DNA of 64,000 bases from Goekera deserti (GTDB lineage Bacteria; Actinomycetota; Actinomycetes; Mycobacteriales; Geodermatophilaceae): assembly GCF_010685995.1 (NCBI RefSeq), contig NZ_JAAGWK010000015.1, positions 105,002-169,001 of the forward strand, read 5' to 3'. Shown piece by piece: positions 1 to 9,550 of the stretch (position 1 is its first letter; each line of letters begins with the position of its first letter). The position numbers and the translations under genes are program-made. Under the pieces are notes generated by a model. The model saw only the letters and a list, made by a program, of their open reading frames with translations. It searched no databases and was not told the DNA's origin.

Positions 1-1002
1 GGCCGCGGCCCACCCGGCCACGACCGCCGTGGCCCCGGACGGGAAGCGCGCGGCCAGCACGGCGGTGGGCACGGGCCCTGCCGGGCCGGGCAACGAGCCG
101 GACCACAGCGTCTGCAGCGTGAGGTCGTCCGGCGTGTACCCGGTCGTGCGGACCAGGTCGGCCAGGACGGTCTGGACCAGCGCGCCGGGCGCGGCCGGCT
201 GGCCGGGTCGGGCGGGCGGGTCCTGTGCGGGCAGCGGGATCTCGGCCGGCAGCGGTTGCCGCAGCGGGGTGCCGCGGTAGACCGTCGTGCCGTCCCGGAT
301 CACCTGCACGCGGGCGGACACCCCGTAGGCCGACGCGTCCGGCAGGGTCGAGGTGGCCGCACCGTCGGTGGTCACCAGCGGCGCCTGCCGGCGCACCGGT
401 TCCCCGGCCGCGGTCACCTCCAAGCGCTGCGACACCGACACCTGATCACCGGGGGCGGCGAGGACGACGAGGGTGTCCGGGCTCGGGTCGGTGTCCAGCC
501 GGAGCACGGGTTCGCTGGCGTCCAGCGGGGCCGGGTCCCCGCTCTGCCTCAGCTCGCCGGGCGATGCCCCGGCCGGCCCGGTGAACCAGGCGCCCAGGGT
601 CCGCCCGTCCACCCGGGCGACCACCAGCGCGGTGCGCTGCGGGCCGATGTCACCGGCGAAGGCGACCGTCCGGGTCACGTCCTGCACGTCGGCACCCGCC
701 CAGGGCAGGGCGGCCAGCTGCTGCACCAGTCCGGCGTCCCCGGCGAGGCCGCCGCGCGTCGGACCGGCCAGCACGTCGAGCGTCCGGCCGTCGACCGTGC
801 GGGTGGGCCCCGGCGGCTGCGGCCCCGGGTCCACCAGCGGCACCGCCAGCAGCGCCGCCGCGGCGAGGACGCCGGCCCCGACCCGGGCACGGCGCCGCGC
901 CCGGTGCCGGCGCACCACGAGCGCCGGGACGTCGGGCGATCCACCGGGGGCGTCGCCGGCGACGGCGTGCAGCAGCGCCCGGACGTCGTCCTCGGTGCTC
1001 AT
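1..1002 (-). CDS. Anti-sigma-like membrane protein, C-terminus off the left edge
   Basis: The reading frame starts at the ATG at 1002 and stays open to base 1, so the stop lies outside the window. The protein begins MSTEDDVRALLHAVAG, has a basic RRHRARRRAR stretch, then one hydrophobic segment (about residues 39-56, VGAGVLAAAALLAVPLV), followed by a long extracytoplasmic region. Its start codon overlaps the stop of the SigE-type sigma gene (ATGA). Sigma genes of this family are usually followed by a single-pass membrane protein that binds or responds with the sigma factor. No anti-sigma zinc motif is visible, so that role is inferred from position and topology only. Confidence 0.7.
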   Translation of the reverse strand, partial: MSTEDDVRALLHAVAGDAPGGSPDVPALVVRRHRARRRARVGAGVLAAAALLAVPLVDPGPQPPGPTRTVDGRTLDVLAGPTRGGLAGDAGLVQQLAALPWAGADVQDVTRTVAFAGDIGPQRTALVVARVDGRTLGAWFTGPAGASPGELRQSGDPAPLDASEPVLRLDTDPSPDTLVVLAAPGDQVSVSQRLEVTAAGEPVRRQAPLVTTDGAATSTLPDASAYGVSARVQVIRDGTTVYRGTPLRQPLPAEIPLPAQDPPARPGQPAAPGALVQTVLADLVRTTGYTPDDLTLQTLWSGSLPGPAGPVPTAVLAARFPSGATAVVAGWAAA

Positions 1003-1526
1003 CGGGCCCGGTCCGTGCAGTGCGACGGGTCGAGCGCGGCGACGCTCTGCCGCAGCCGGGCCAGACCGCGGGAGGACTGCGTCTTCACCGTGCCGACCGA
1101 GCAGCCCAGCAGTCGGGCGGTCTCGGCCTCGCTGAGGTCCTCGTAGAAGCGCAGGACGACGACGGCACGCATCCGGGGCGGCAGCTGGCGCAGCGCGGCC
1201 ATCATCTCCTCCTTCCTGTCGTCCGGGTGGGGGTCGCGCGGGGCGGCCCGGTCGGGCACGTCGCTGACCGGCCGTTCGGTGGCGCTGAGCAGCCGGCGCC
1301 AGCTGGTGTGCGTGTTGACGACCACGCGGCGGGCGAAGGCCAGCGGGCTGACGTCGATCCGGTCCCAGTGCGTGTAGGTCTTCAGCAGTGCCGCCTGGAC
1401 GACGCCCTCGGCGGCGGCGTGCTGACCGGTCACCAGGTAGGCGGTGCGCAGCAGCGCTGCCTGGTGCTGCTGCACGAACGCGGTGAACGCGACCTCACGC
1501 TCCCTGGACACCCACCCCCCTCTCAT
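999..1526 (-). CDS. SigE-family ECF RNA polymerase sigma factor
   Basis: A 175-aa ECF sigma factor. Region 2 covers the N-terminal half (FVQQHQAALLRTAYLVTG, then YTHWDRIDVSPLAFARRVVV). Region 4 is the C-terminal helix-turn-helix (RMRAVVVLRFYEDLSEAETA, then LLGCSVGTVKTQSSRGLARL). The pattern matches the actinobacterial SigE subfamily. I chose the ATG at 1526; a GTG at 1511 is equally possible, and the much longer open frame upstream has no coding character. The stop overlaps the start of the next minus-strand gene, so the two are translationally coupled. A second sigma gene diverges about 106 bases away. Confidence 0.88.
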   Translation of the reverse strand: MRGGWVSREREVAFTAFVQQHQAALLRTAYLVTGQHAAAEGVVQAALLKTYTHWDRIDVSPLAFARRVVVNTHTSWRRLLSATERPVSDVPDRAAPRDPHPDDRKEEMMAALRQLPPRMRAVVVLRFYEDLSEAETARLLGCSVGTVKTQSSRGLARLRQSVAALDPSHCTDRAR

Positions 1527-1631
1527 CCGGCGCTCAGCTGCCCCTTGGACGCTGCGAGGGGGAGCGGAGGTTGACAGGCTCCAGTAACCGATCGGGCGCA
1601 GCCGGACACTTCTCGGGTGTGGGCATGCTGA

Positions 1632-2189
1632 GTGGTTCCTGTGACTGAGGCCAGCGATGCGACGTTCGACCGGCTGTGGTCCGAGCATGCTGCCGCCGTC
1701 GTGCGGTACGCCCGGGCGCACGTTCTGCCCGACGACGTCGAGGACGTCGTCGCCGAGACGTTCGTGGTGGCCTGGCGACGACTGGACGAGATCCCGGACC
1801 TCGGCCTCCCGTGGTTGTTGGGTGTCGCGCGCGGGATCAGCGCGAACGCCCGGCGCTCGCGGCGCCGCCAGGGTGCTTTGAACGACCGACTGATGTCCCT
1901 GGGGGAGACCCGGGTGCAGAACACCCCGGAGGACGACTGGCCGCTGTTCCACGACGGCAGCACCATGGCGGCGCTACGCGCCCTGCCCGAGTCCGACCGC
2001 GAACTGCTCACCCTGCTGGCCTGGGACGGCCTGAGCCAGGAAGAAGCCGCCGAGGTGCTCGGCTGCTCGCGCGGTGCCCTCAAGGTGCGCCTGCACCGCG
2101 CTCGTCGCCGGTTCGCACAACTCACCGACGTGGCCCACGAGGTCACCCATGACCGTGATCCCGCCCCACATCTCGGAGGCACCCAGTGA
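1632..2189 (+). CDS. ECF RNA polymerase sigma factor
   Basis: A protein of about 185 aa. Region 2 has the pattern FDRLWSEHAAAVVRYARAHV, then VEDVVAETFVVAWRRLDEIP. Region 4 has the pattern LPESDRELLTLLAWDGLSQE, then EAAEVLGCSRGALKVRLHRA. Starts are GTG at 1632 or GTG at 1641 (giving MTEAS). The stop overlaps the GTG start of the next gene (GTGA at 2186-2189), the usual arrangement for a sigma factor and its regulator. It is divergent from the SigE-type sigma gene, and the short gap between them must hold both promoters. Confidence 0.88.
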   Translation: MVPVTEASDATFDRLWSEHAAAVVRYARAHVLPDDVEDVVAETFVVAWRRLDEIPDLGLPWLLGVARGISANARRSRRRQGALNDRLMSLGETRVQNTPEDDWPLFHDGSTMAALRALPESDRELLTLLAWDGLSQEEAAEVLGCSRGALKVRLHRARRRFAQLTDVAHEVTHDRDPAPHLGGTQ

Positions 2190-3337
2190 CCGACGACATC
2201 GACGCTCGACTCCGCAGGGCCCGACCCGATGACCTGACGGGGGAGTCCATGCAGGCGCTGCTGACCCGGGTCCGAGCGCGTGTGGACGCCGAGCGCCTCC
2301 CGACTCCTCGCCTTCGCAACCGTCGGCTGCGTCCCGGGAACCGGCTCCTGCTGGTCGCCGCTGCGGCAGTGCTCATCACTGCAGTGCCGGTGGTGGTCAG
2401 CGTCGTGGGGCAGGAGGAGGAGGGTGCACCGTCCGGTCTGCCGATCGCCGTCGCCCAGACCGGCGAGCTGTCCTGCGGGGGCGGTTACGCAAGCGTCGTG
2501 GACCCCGCGGCTGCGCAGGTGCGGCTGCTGCCCGACGAGTTGCCCGTCGGGTGGGCCTACACCGAGATCTTCGCCAGACACGAGACATCACAGAGCTGCG
2601 ATGCACAGTCCCTCGTCGCCCTCCGGCTCGATCCTGCCGGGGTGGTGACCGGCAGGGTCGCTGTCAGCGGTCCGGTCGATGCGTTCGTCAACGGGCCCGT
2701 CATCGATCGCGACTCCGTGCCCGACAGCGTCTTCGGTCTGCCAGCACGCCGGTTCGACCTGACCCCGGACGCCGACCGGTACGTCGACGCAGAGATCCAC
2801 CGCTGGGTCTGGACAGACAGTGGTGGGCGACAGTGGTCGGCCGAGGTGATCGGCTTCGGGCTGGACGAGGCCCGCCGTCAGTTGTCGGGGGTCTCTATCG
2901 TCGGTGCGGCCGTCGCCTGGGCCCCCGTCGACCCCGGATGGACCCTGGTCCACCTGCGGGCGGGCGCCCCGTACGTCGTCCCGATCGACAGGGTCATCTG
3001 GACGGTCTCGCTCAGCGGCGGTCTCGAAGGGCGCGGGTTCGACGTCTACAGCAACGCCGAACCCCGTCTGCCCGTGGCCGCGAGCGCTTTCATCGGCGAC
3101 CGTCTCACCGAACTCGATGGCAGAGGAGCCGTCATCAGCCCCGCGCGAGGCGGCGAAGCCGACGGGGGAGCGCCGGGATCGCTGCCACTCGTCACCATCG
3201 GCGTGGACATCGAGCCAGGCGTCTCAGCGGTGACCCGCGTAGCGGCGACCGACCTCGCTGGCGTCGAGCAGATCCTCACGTCCCTACGTCAGGTGCCCGC
3301 GGACGACCCGCGGATCAAGCGCTATGGCACCAGCTGA
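2186..3337 (+). CDS. Single-pass membrane protein coupled to the sigma factor (anti-sigma-like)
   Basis: A 383-aa protein. The acidic and basic N-terminus (about 55 residues) is followed by one transmembrane helix (LLLVAAAAVLITAVPVVVSV, about residues 54-75) and a large extracytoplasmic domain with no family I recognise. The GTG start sits inside the sigma gene stop. Topology and coupling suggest it tethers or senses for the upstream sigma factor, but no zinc-binding anti-sigma motif is seen in the cytoplasmic tail. The domain resembles the uncharacterised proteins often called CU044_5270-like only in layout. Confidence 0.75.
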   Translation: MTDDIDARLRRARPDDLTGESMQALLTRVRARVDAERLPTPRLRNRRLRPGNRLLLVAAAAVLITAVPVVVSVVGQEEEGAPSGLPIAVAQTGELSCGGGYASVVDPAAAQVRLLPDELPVGWAYTEIFARHETSQSCDAQSLVALRLDPAGVVTGRVAVSGPVDAFVNGPVIDRDSVPDSVFGLPARRFDLTPDADRYVDAEIHRWVWTDSGGRQWSAEVIGFGLDEARRQLSGVSIVGAAVAWAPVDPGWTLVHLRAGAPYVVPIDRVIWTVSLSGGLEGRGFDVYSNAEPRLPVAASAFIGDRLTELDGRGAVISPARGGEADGGAPGSLPLVTIGVDIEPGVSAVTRVAATDLAGVEQILTSLRQVPADDPRIKRYGTS

Positions 3338-3432
3338 CCAGCTCGTCGTCGACACCGTCGCGCACACGCCCAGCGCTCGCACCGAACAGGAACGGAACGC
3401 GACTGCAACCCGACAGCGCTAGGTTGTCGTGC

Positions 3433-4878
3433 ATGTCACATCCCGGCACGGAGGGTGTCCTGGCACCCAGCGAGCTCAAGCGCTCCATCACGGCCCGGCA
3501 GCTCTACTTCTACGTCGTCGGGGACGTGCTCGGATCGGGCATCTACGTCCTGATCGGGCTGGTGGCAGCCGCGGTGGGCGGCGCGTTCTGGATGGCGTTC
3601 CTGGCCGGGGTCGCGGTGGCCACGATCACCGGGCTCGCCTACGCCGAGCTGGTGACCAAGTACCCGCAGGCGGCCGGCGCCTCGCTGTACGTGAACAAGG
3701 CGTTCCGGTCACCGGTGCTCACGTTCTTCGTCACCATTTGCATGCTCTCGGCCAACATGGCCGCCGTCGGGTCGCTGGCCTCGGGGTTCGTCCGCTACTT
3801 CGCCGGCGTCGTCGGCATGAGCGAGGACGCCGTCATCCCGACGCTGCTGATCGCCCTGGCGTTCATCACGCTGATCACGGTGATCAACCTGATCGGGATC
3901 AGCGAGTCCGTCGTGGCCAACGTCGTGATGACGTTCATCGAGCTCAGCGGTCTGCTGCTGATCATGGTCATCGGGGTGATCGCGTTGTTCACGGGCGTCT
4001 CCGAGCCCGGGGTGCTGCTGGAGTTCAGCGGCGAGGGCAGCAAGGCGGTCGCGGTGCTCGCCGGCGTCTCGCTGGCGTTCTTCGCCATGACCGGGTTCGA
4101 GAACGCGGCCAACGTGGCCGAGGAGACGGTCGACCCGTCGCGGGCGTTCCCGCGGGCGCTGATCGGCGGCATGCTCACCGCCGGCACCGTGTACGTGCTG
4201 GTCTCGATCGCGGCGGCGCTGGCCGTGCCGATGGACACGCTGGCCGACAACACGCTGCTCGAGGTCGTCCGGGCCGACCTGCTGCCGATCTCGGTGAGCG
4301 TCATGCTCGTCGTCTTCGGCCTGATCGCGATGGTCGCGATCAGCAACACCACGCTGGTCACCGTCGTCGCCCAGTCCCGGATCCTCTACGGGATGGCGCG
4401 CGAGGACGTGGTGCCCGGGGTGTTCGCCAAGGTGCACCCGACCCGCCGCAGCCCCTACGTGGCGCTGCTGTTCGGTGGCGCGATCGTCGGCGGGCTGCTG
4501 CTGATCGGGGCGCTGATCCAGCTGGGGGGCTCCGACCTCGACATCGTCGACCGGCTCGCCACGATCACCGTGGTGTTCCTGCTGTTCATCTACGCCCTGG
4601 TCATCGTGGCCTGCCTCAAGCTGCGGGGCACCGGGGAGACCCCGGACACCTACCGGGCCAACACCGCGTTGCTGTACCTCGGCATCCTGGGCAACCTGCT
4701 GGTGCTGGGCTACACCGTCGTCGACGACCCGGGGTCGCTGCTGTGGGTGGCCGGGCTGCTCGCCGTCGGTCTGGTGCTGTTCCTGGTGCAGCGGTTCAAC
4801 GGCGGCGCCCGGGACCGGCCGTCGACCGACGGGCCCACCGCCACTGCTGGTACGCCGAACACCGACGAAGGGCGCTGA
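3433..4878 (+). CDS. APC-superfamily amino acid permease
   Basis: A 481-aa protein with about 12 hydrophobic segments. The first holds the APC signature GDVLGSGIYVLIGLVAAAVG, and the motif TGFENAANVAEETVDPSRAF lies near the middle, as in amino acid/polyamine permeases. The ATG at 3433 was chosen because the protein then begins just before the first membrane helix; the open frame extends upstream through non-coding sequence. It is probably cotranscribed with the universal stress protein 3 bases downstream, a pairing seen in many actinobacteria where the stress protein may tune transport. Substrate cannot be told from the sequence. Confidence 0.87.
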   Translation: MSHPGTEGVLAPSELKRSITARQLYFYVVGDVLGSGIYVLIGLVAAAVGGAFWMAFLAGVAVATITGLAYAELVTKYPQAAGASLYVNKAFRSPVLTFFVTICMLSANMAAVGSLASGFVRYFAGVVGMSEDAVIPTLLIALAFITLITVINLIGISESVVANVVMTFIELSGLLLIMVIGVIALFTGVSEPGVLLEFSGEGSKAVAVLAGVSLAFFAMTGFENAANVAEETVDPSRAFPRALIGGMLTAGTVYVLVSIAAALAVPMDTLADNTLLEVVRADLLPISVSVMLVVFGLIAMVAISNTTLVTVVAQSRILYGMAREDVVPGVFAKVHPTRRSPYVALLFGGAIVGGLLLIGALIQLGGSDLDIVDRLATITVVFLLFIYALVIVACLKLRGTGETPDTYRANTALLYLGILGNLLVLGYTVVDDPGSLLWVAGLLAVGLVLFLVQRFNGGARDRPSTDGPTATAGTPNTDEGR

Positions 4879-4881
4879 ACC

Positions 4882-5337
4882 GTGCACGTGATCGTGGCGA
4901 CCGACGGGTCCCGGGCCTCCCTGGTCGGGGCCGAGCAGTTCCAGTGGATCGCCGACTCCCGGGAGATCACCGACGTCACCGTGGTGGCGGTGGTGAGCCC
5001 GTACGCGGCGGTGCCGTTCGCCAACGAGCTCACCGAGCGGCGCAACCCGCAGCCGACCGACTTCAGCTTCCGGGAGGAGGCCGAGGCCGCGGTCGGCGTG
5101 GTGGCCGCCGTCTTCCACGGCTGGGGCCCGACCGTCCACCGTCAGGTGCGCAGCGGGTCGCCCGCCGCGGAGATCGTCAAGGCCGCCGAGGAGGCCAGCG
5201 CCGATCTCATCGCCCTGGCGGCCGGGGGTCGCGGGTTGACCTCGACCATCCTGCTGGGCAGCACCGCCTCACGGGTGCAGCACTCCGCGCCCTGCCCGGT
5301 GCTGGTCTGCCGGCCGAAACGGTCCGCGAGCAGCTGA
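4882..5337 (+). CDS. Universal stress protein (UspA family)
   Basis: A 151-aa single Usp domain with GTG start. It begins with the Usp strand MHVIVATDGSRASLVGAEQF and carries the ATP-binding glycine motif GGRGLTSTILLGST (about residues 115-128), followed by the usual CPVLVCR ending. The gene starts 3 bases after the permease stop, so the two form an operon. Ligand binding is inferred from the intact G-x2-G-x9-G(S/T)-type motif. Confidence 0.87.
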   Translation: MHVIVATDGSRASLVGAEQFQWIADSREITDVTVVAVVSPYAAVPFANELTERRNPQPTDFSFREEAEAAVGVVAAVFHGWGPTVHRQVRSGSPAAEIVKAAEEASADLIALAAGGRGLTSTILLGSTASRVQHSAPCPVLVCRPKRSASS

Positions 5338-5350
5338 GCCCCGGCGGCGC

Positions 5351-6052
5351 GTGATGGCAGGTGCCGAGATGCTGACGGCGGCCGTCGCGACGGTGCGGCC
5401 GGTGCTCTCGGCCGCCGGCTTCCGCAAGCGGAGGCACACCTTCAACCGGACGGTCGAGCCGGGACTCGTCCAGGTGGTCTCCTACCGGCTGCCTCCGCGG
5501 GACCCGCCCGGCTCGACCGAGCCCCCGGTCCCCGTTCCCCGGGGGCTCGCCTTCATGGCCCTGGGCATCTTCGTCGAGGAGGCATGGCGCCTCGACCTCG
5601 GCCGTTTCGGCCCCGACGGCCCGCCCCTCGACAAGTCGTGGGTCAACGACCACGACTGTCAGCTGCGCCGACCGACCGACGGCGTGGGCGACACCCTGGC
5701 GCAGGGCCGGCGCATCGACAACCCGGGCACGGGGCACGCGTGGGTCCGCGACCTGGGCGACGTGTTCGCCTGGTTCGACCGGTTCGGCAGCCGGGCGGCC
5801 ATCATCGACGCGTTGGAGGCCGCCCCGGTCGACTCCTACGAGATCGCCGGCTGGGAGTCCGACCGGATGCTCGCCGTCCGCATGAGGTGGGGCGCCGGCG
5901 ACCGGCGGCGTGCTCAGGAGCTGTTCGGCGAGTGGGTGCGGAGATGCCGGTCCGAGGCGGCGTCCGCGCCCTGGTTGGTAGGTCATCTCGAGTACCTGTC
6001 CTGGTTCGCCGGTGAGCTGGGGCTGTCCGTCGATGACGACACCCGGCTTTGA
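5351..6052 (+). CDS. DUF4304-like protein of unknown function
   Basis: A 233-aa cytoplasmic protein with no signal or membrane segment. The N-terminus (VRPVLSAAGFRKRRHTFNRT) and the following VQVVSYRL strand resemble DUF4304-type proteins, in which a short helix and an FRK(K/R)G..F-like motif precede beta strands. The start GTG-ATG at 5351 lies 13 bases after the Usp stop, so it may be part of the same transcript. Function is unknown. Confidence 0.65.
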   Translation: MMAGAEMLTAAVATVRPVLSAAGFRKRRHTFNRTVEPGLVQVVSYRLPPRDPPGSTEPPVPVPRGLAFMALGIFVEEAWRLDLGRFGPDGPPLDKSWVNDHDCQLRRPTDGVGDTLAQGRRIDNPGTGHAWVRDLGDVFAWFDRFGSRAAIIDALEAAPVDSYEIAGWESDRMLAVRMRWGAGDRRRAQELFGEWVRRCRSEAASAPWLVGHLEYLSWFAGELGLSVDDDTRL

Positions 6053-6241
6053 GGGCAGCACCACCGACCGTGCCCGGCTGGTCGTGCTGAGTCCTGGCCG
6101 CGCCGACCGCAGTAACGGGACCATAGCTTTCCGCATGTGAGCGGGCTAGGACTGTGAGGGGGGTCACTACGAGCGGTCGCGCTCCGGCGGCGCCCTGCCA
6201 CCGGGCGACCGCCCGGCGGGACGACCGACCCTGGAGCCCTG

Positions 6242-7486
6242 TTGTCCGGACGCCCAGCACAACAGCACCACGCCCGCCCCCGCGTACACACACCTCGACG
6301 GCGCGCCGTGCCGCTCGTCGCCGCCCTCGGCCTCGGCCTGGTGACCGGGGGAGCGGTCGCACCGTCCGCCGCCTCCGCCACCGAGGAGCACCACCACGGC
6401 CCCTCGACCAGCGTCGAGCCCTTCGGCACCGCACCGGACGGCACCGAGGTGGAGCGCTGGACGCTGTCCAACGGCGACATCACGATGCGGGTGCTCACCT
6501 GGGGCGGCGTCATCCAGACGCTGGAGGCCCCGGACGCGCACGGCGAGGTGGACAACGTCGTCCTCGGGTTCGAGGACCTGGCCGGCTACGTCGGCGACGA
6601 CGACCCCTACTTCGGCTCGCTGATCGGCCGCTACGGCAACCGCATCGCCGAGGGCCTGTTCACCCTGGACGGCACCGAGTACCAGCTGCCGCTGAACGAC
6701 GGGCCGAACACGCTGCACGGCGGCCCGACCGGGTTCGACGACCGGGTGTGGGAGGCCACCGACGTCTCCGACCACGAGGTGGCCGCGCTGGAGCTGCGCC
6801 TGGTCAGCGCCGACGGCGACGAGGGCTTCCCCGGCACGCTGACCACCACCGTCACCTACACCCTGGACGACGAGTCCCGGCTGTCGGTGCACTACGAGGC
6901 GACCACCGACGCCCCGACCGTGGTCAACCTGACCCAGCACACCTACTGGAACCTGGCCGGTGAGGGCTCCGGGTCGATCTACGACCACGAGCTGCAGATC
7001 GACGCGAGCGGCTTCACCCCGGTGGACGAGACGCTCATCCCGACCGGGGAGGTCGCCCCCGTCGAGGGCACCCCGTTCGACTTCCGTGAGCCGACCCCGA
7101 TCGGGGAGCGGATCCGGGTGGCCGACCAGCAGCTGCTGTACGGGCAGGGCTACGACCACAACTGGGCCCTGGACCGGGAGGACGACGGCGCCCGGGAGGG
7201 CTCGGACGCCGAGGACGCGCTGGAGGAGGCCGCGGTGCTGCACGACCCGCACAGCGGGCGGACGCTGACCATCCTCACCACGGAGCCGGGGCTGCAGTTC
7301 TACTCCGGCAACTTCCTCGACGGCACGCTGGTGGGCACCGGTGGCGGCGTCTACCGGCAGGGTGACGGGCTGGCGCTGGAGACCCAGCACTTCCCGGACT
7401 CGCCCAACCAGCCGGCCTTCCCGTCCACCGAGCTGCTCCCGGGCGAGGTCTACGACAGCACCACGGTGTTCGAGCTCTCCGACTGA
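6242..7486 (+). CDS. galM: Secreted aldose 1-epimerase (galactose mutarotase)
   Basis: A 414-aa protein that interconverts alpha and beta anomers of aldoses. It has an export signal (RRRAVPLVAALGLGLVTGG, then AVAPSAASA), with twin arginines, suggesting Tat or Sec secretion. Catalytic landmarks are present: His in LNDGPNTLHGG, His in NLTQHTYWNLAG, Asp in YDHNWALD, and the C-terminal Glu in ALETQHFPDSPNQP; FYSGNFLDG is also typical. The TTG at 6242 keeps the basic n-region; a GTG at 6308 would shorten the signal. A strong hairpin follows the gene. Being secreted, it probably acts on external sugars rather than in the Leloir pathway. Confidence 0.85.
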   Translation: MSGRPAQQHHARPRVHTPRRRAVPLVAALGLGLVTGGAVAPSAASATEEHHHGPSTSVEPFGTAPDGTEVERWTLSNGDITMRVLTWGGVIQTLEAPDAHGEVDNVVLGFEDLAGYVGDDDPYFGSLIGRYGNRIAEGLFTLDGTEYQLPLNDGPNTLHGGPTGFDDRVWEATDVSDHEVAALELRLVSADGDEGFPGTLTTTVTYTLDDESRLSVHYEATTDAPTVVNLTQHTYWNLAGEGSGSIYDHELQIDASGFTPVDETLIPTGEVAPVEGTPFDFREPTPIGERIRVADQQLLYGQGYDHNWALDREDDGAREGSDAEDALEEAAVLHDPHSGRTLTILTTEPGLQFYSGNFLDGTLVGTGGGVYRQGDGLALETQHFPDSPNQPAFPSTELLPGEVYDSTTVFELSD

Positions 7487-7584
7487 GCCCGCACCGATCC
7501 CACGGAGGCCCCGGCCCGCGACGGCGCGCCATCGGATCTCAATGTGGGTCCTGGCGGCCGGAGGCCGCCCGATGTGACCACCAC

Positions 7585-7616
7585 CGTGGCCCCGGTCCAA
7601 CGGGACCGGGGCCACG
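7585..7616. terminator. Rho-independent-type hairpin after galM
   Basis: A perfect 14-bp stem with a 4-base loop (left arm 7585-7598, right arm 7603-7616) lies about 100 bases after the epimerase stop. No U-tract follows, as is common in high-GC actinobacteria. Confidence 0.7.
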
Positions 7617-7743
7617 CTGTGTCTGCGGCGCTGGTGCGACGTCGGACGTCGAACTGGCTCCGGCTGTCGCTCTTCCGGCTGAGACCAGCCTGCTCGTGTG
7701 TCGGGCTGGTTGTCCTGATCCGGAGATCGCGCATGCTGTGCGA

Positions 7744-8607
7744 GTGCCCGCCGAGGTGATTCCTGCGTCCGCCCTGGTGGCTCATGTGGAGGCCGATGAG
7801 CCTGAGGGCGTCCTGGCGGCTTTGTCAGAGCTGTCCGACGAGATGCGTGCTGAAGCGTGGGAGGTGCTGCGCCGGCCGCTGTCCGCAGTGCTGGGACCGG
7901 ACGACCGTGCCGGGTTCACCGAGGACGGGTGGCAGAGGCACATCCGCACGCGAGCTCTGGTGGCTCTGGCCGTGGGTCCCAGCGACATCGTGCGGCGGGT
8001 GGGCGCGTGGGTCCTCCTGCCGGAGCACCCGTCCGACGTGGACCGCGTGCTGGGGTCCAGGACGCCTCACTGGCGCGGGGAGTTCACTGCGGCGACGCTG
8101 CGCGCTTTCGCGTCTGAGCCGGAGGTCGGGCTGATGGGCCCCTTCTGGTGGGTGTGGTGGCAAGAGCTGCGCCAGCGGGAGCGCAACGGCGTGCTCTGTT
8201 TCGACCCCAGCTCTGCGGACTATCTGGTCATGATGATCCGGGGTCTGCTGTTCAGCGGCTCCATCGTCGACGCCGTGCACGCTGACGCCCAGCTGGCCGA
8301 CCGCGCGATCTGGTCCTTGTTCGAACCGGCGCCAGGCGTGCAAAAGGCACTGTTGGGTGCCGAGCGGTTCTGGGACCGGAGCAACACGTGGCGGATCGCC
8401 CTGGTTCGACTCGCCCTCGCTGGGGTGCTCGACGATGAGCGGCTGGCCGATGCGGCCACCATCGCCGCCGGCGACGAGCGGATGGGCCGCAATCACCGCG
8501 CCTGGTACCGGAAGATCCCCGAGCTGTTGGCCGACCCGAGCCGCATCCCGGAACCCGCCGAGCACGGTGCCCCGCCGGCCGGCAACCAGCTGTACCGGCT
8601 CAGCTGA
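7744..8607 (+). CDS. Hypothetical helical protein
   Basis: A 287-aa protein from the GTG at 7744 (MPAEVIPASALVAHVEA); an in-frame GTG at 7696 would add 16 poorly conserved-looking residues. It is rich in Ala, Leu, Arg and Trp helices (LSELSDEMRAEAWEVLRRPL, GPFWWVWWQELRQ) and looks like a helical-repeat fold. I do not recognise the family with confidence; DUF6493-type proteins look similar but are usually far longer. No membrane segment or signal peptide. Confidence 0.6.
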   Translation: MPAEVIPASALVAHVEADEPEGVLAALSELSDEMRAEAWEVLRRPLSAVLGPDDRAGFTEDGWQRHIRTRALVALAVGPSDIVRRVGAWVLLPEHPSDVDRVLGSRTPHWRGEFTAATLRAFASEPEVGLMGPFWWVWWQELRQRERNGVLCFDPSSADYLVMMIRGLLFSGSIVDAVHADAQLADRAIWSLFEPAPGVQKALLGAERFWDRSNTWRIALVRLALAGVLDDERLADAATIAAGDERMGRNHRAWYRKIPELLADPSRIPEPAEHGAPPAGNQLYRLS

Positions 8608-8734
8608 CGCGCCTCAGATCGGGCGGCTCGGACAGCGGCGGGGGCGCGGAGGCGGCAGCATAGAGTGCCTGCACCTCGGCCGGATCGGGCAGCGGGTCGC
8701 CCGCGGTCGCGACGCGCACGTCGAGCTCGGTCAC
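8600..8734 (-). pseudogene. Possible N-terminal remnant of a GNAT acetyltransferase
   Basis: A 44-codon frame from GTG at 8734. It reads MTELDVRVATAGDPLPDPAE followed by VQALYAAASAPP, which resembles the first strand and helix of GNAT acetyltransferases (DPAEVLALY-type). It ends after 44 codons, overlapping by 8 bases the convergent gene that ends at 8607. No acetyl-CoA binding motif follows, so if it is related to GNAT it is a remnant. It may be chance. Confidence 0.25.
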
Positions 8735-8860
8735 CTGCGCATGCTCGCACCGACGGCCTCCTCGACACCGGAGGGCCACGATGGTGCGCTGCTTCGCCGG
8801 ACTGATCCGCCCCGCACAGGCGGGGTCGACGCTGTGGAACGGCCCGGCTGCGGACGGCGG

Positions 8861-9262
8861 CTACGCGGTCGAGCCCAGCTGGCCGATCAGGGACCACGCG
8901 CCGGCCCCCACCGCACACAGGGCCACCGCTCTCACGAGGAGCATGCGCTTCGGCAGTCGGAACGAGCCGGAGGACAAGCGATGGACGACCACCGTCATGG
9001 CGAGGGTGGGCGGCAGTTCCACGAGGAGAGAGAGGACGAACCCGAGGAAGAAGACAGGGAAGGGGTCGGAGAAGCAGGGGGCGCTGCGGCAGGGGGCTCC
9101 GTAGTCCCGAGTCAGCGCGTGGACGGCGGCCTTGGCGAGCAGGTAGCAGATGTGGATGCCCGCGAACGTCCCGATCGTCCCCCAGGGAGAGACACGATCA
9201 TGGCCGTCGGCCATCACCGGCGAGGGCTCCGGGGGCATGGCCGGCCAGGGATCGGGGTTCAC
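8861..9262 (-). CDS. Small multi-pass membrane protein
   Basis: A protein of about 133 aa with three hydrophobic stretches (IGTFAGIHICYLLAKAAVHA; FPVFFLGFVLSLLVELPPTL; LLVRAVALCAVGAGAWSLIG). An ATG at 9214 (MADGHDRVSPWG) would remove a Pro-rich 16-residue leader. Family unknown. It is monocistronic, on the strand opposite to its neighbours. Confidence 0.55.
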   Translation of the reverse strand: MNPDPWPAMPPEPSPVMADGHDRVSPWGTIGTFAGIHICYLLAKAAVHALTRDYGAPCRSAPCFSDPFPVFFLGFVLSLLVELPPTLAMTVVVHRLSSGSFRLPKRMLLVRAVALCAVGAGAWSLIGQLGSTA

Positions 9263-9550
9263 GGGGCGACCGACGTCCGAGCCCGGCCACGTGGTCGGGT
9301 GGGGATCGGTGGACGCAGCACGGAGTGCACCCGTGCATCAGAGCAGGCCGCCGTGCCCGAGCGCGGCAACCGGTGCGGTCAGCGCCGGGCGACGTACCGT
9401 GGCGCTGTCGCGGTGTGCTCGTGCAACGACACGGGATGACGGGAACCGGCGCCGGCTCCAGTTCGCGCCGTCGCTGCCGATGTGTCCGTGACCAGGTACG
9501 ACGCGCCCCCGGCCGGGTCACGGCCGGCGCCAGATCAGGGAGAACACGCC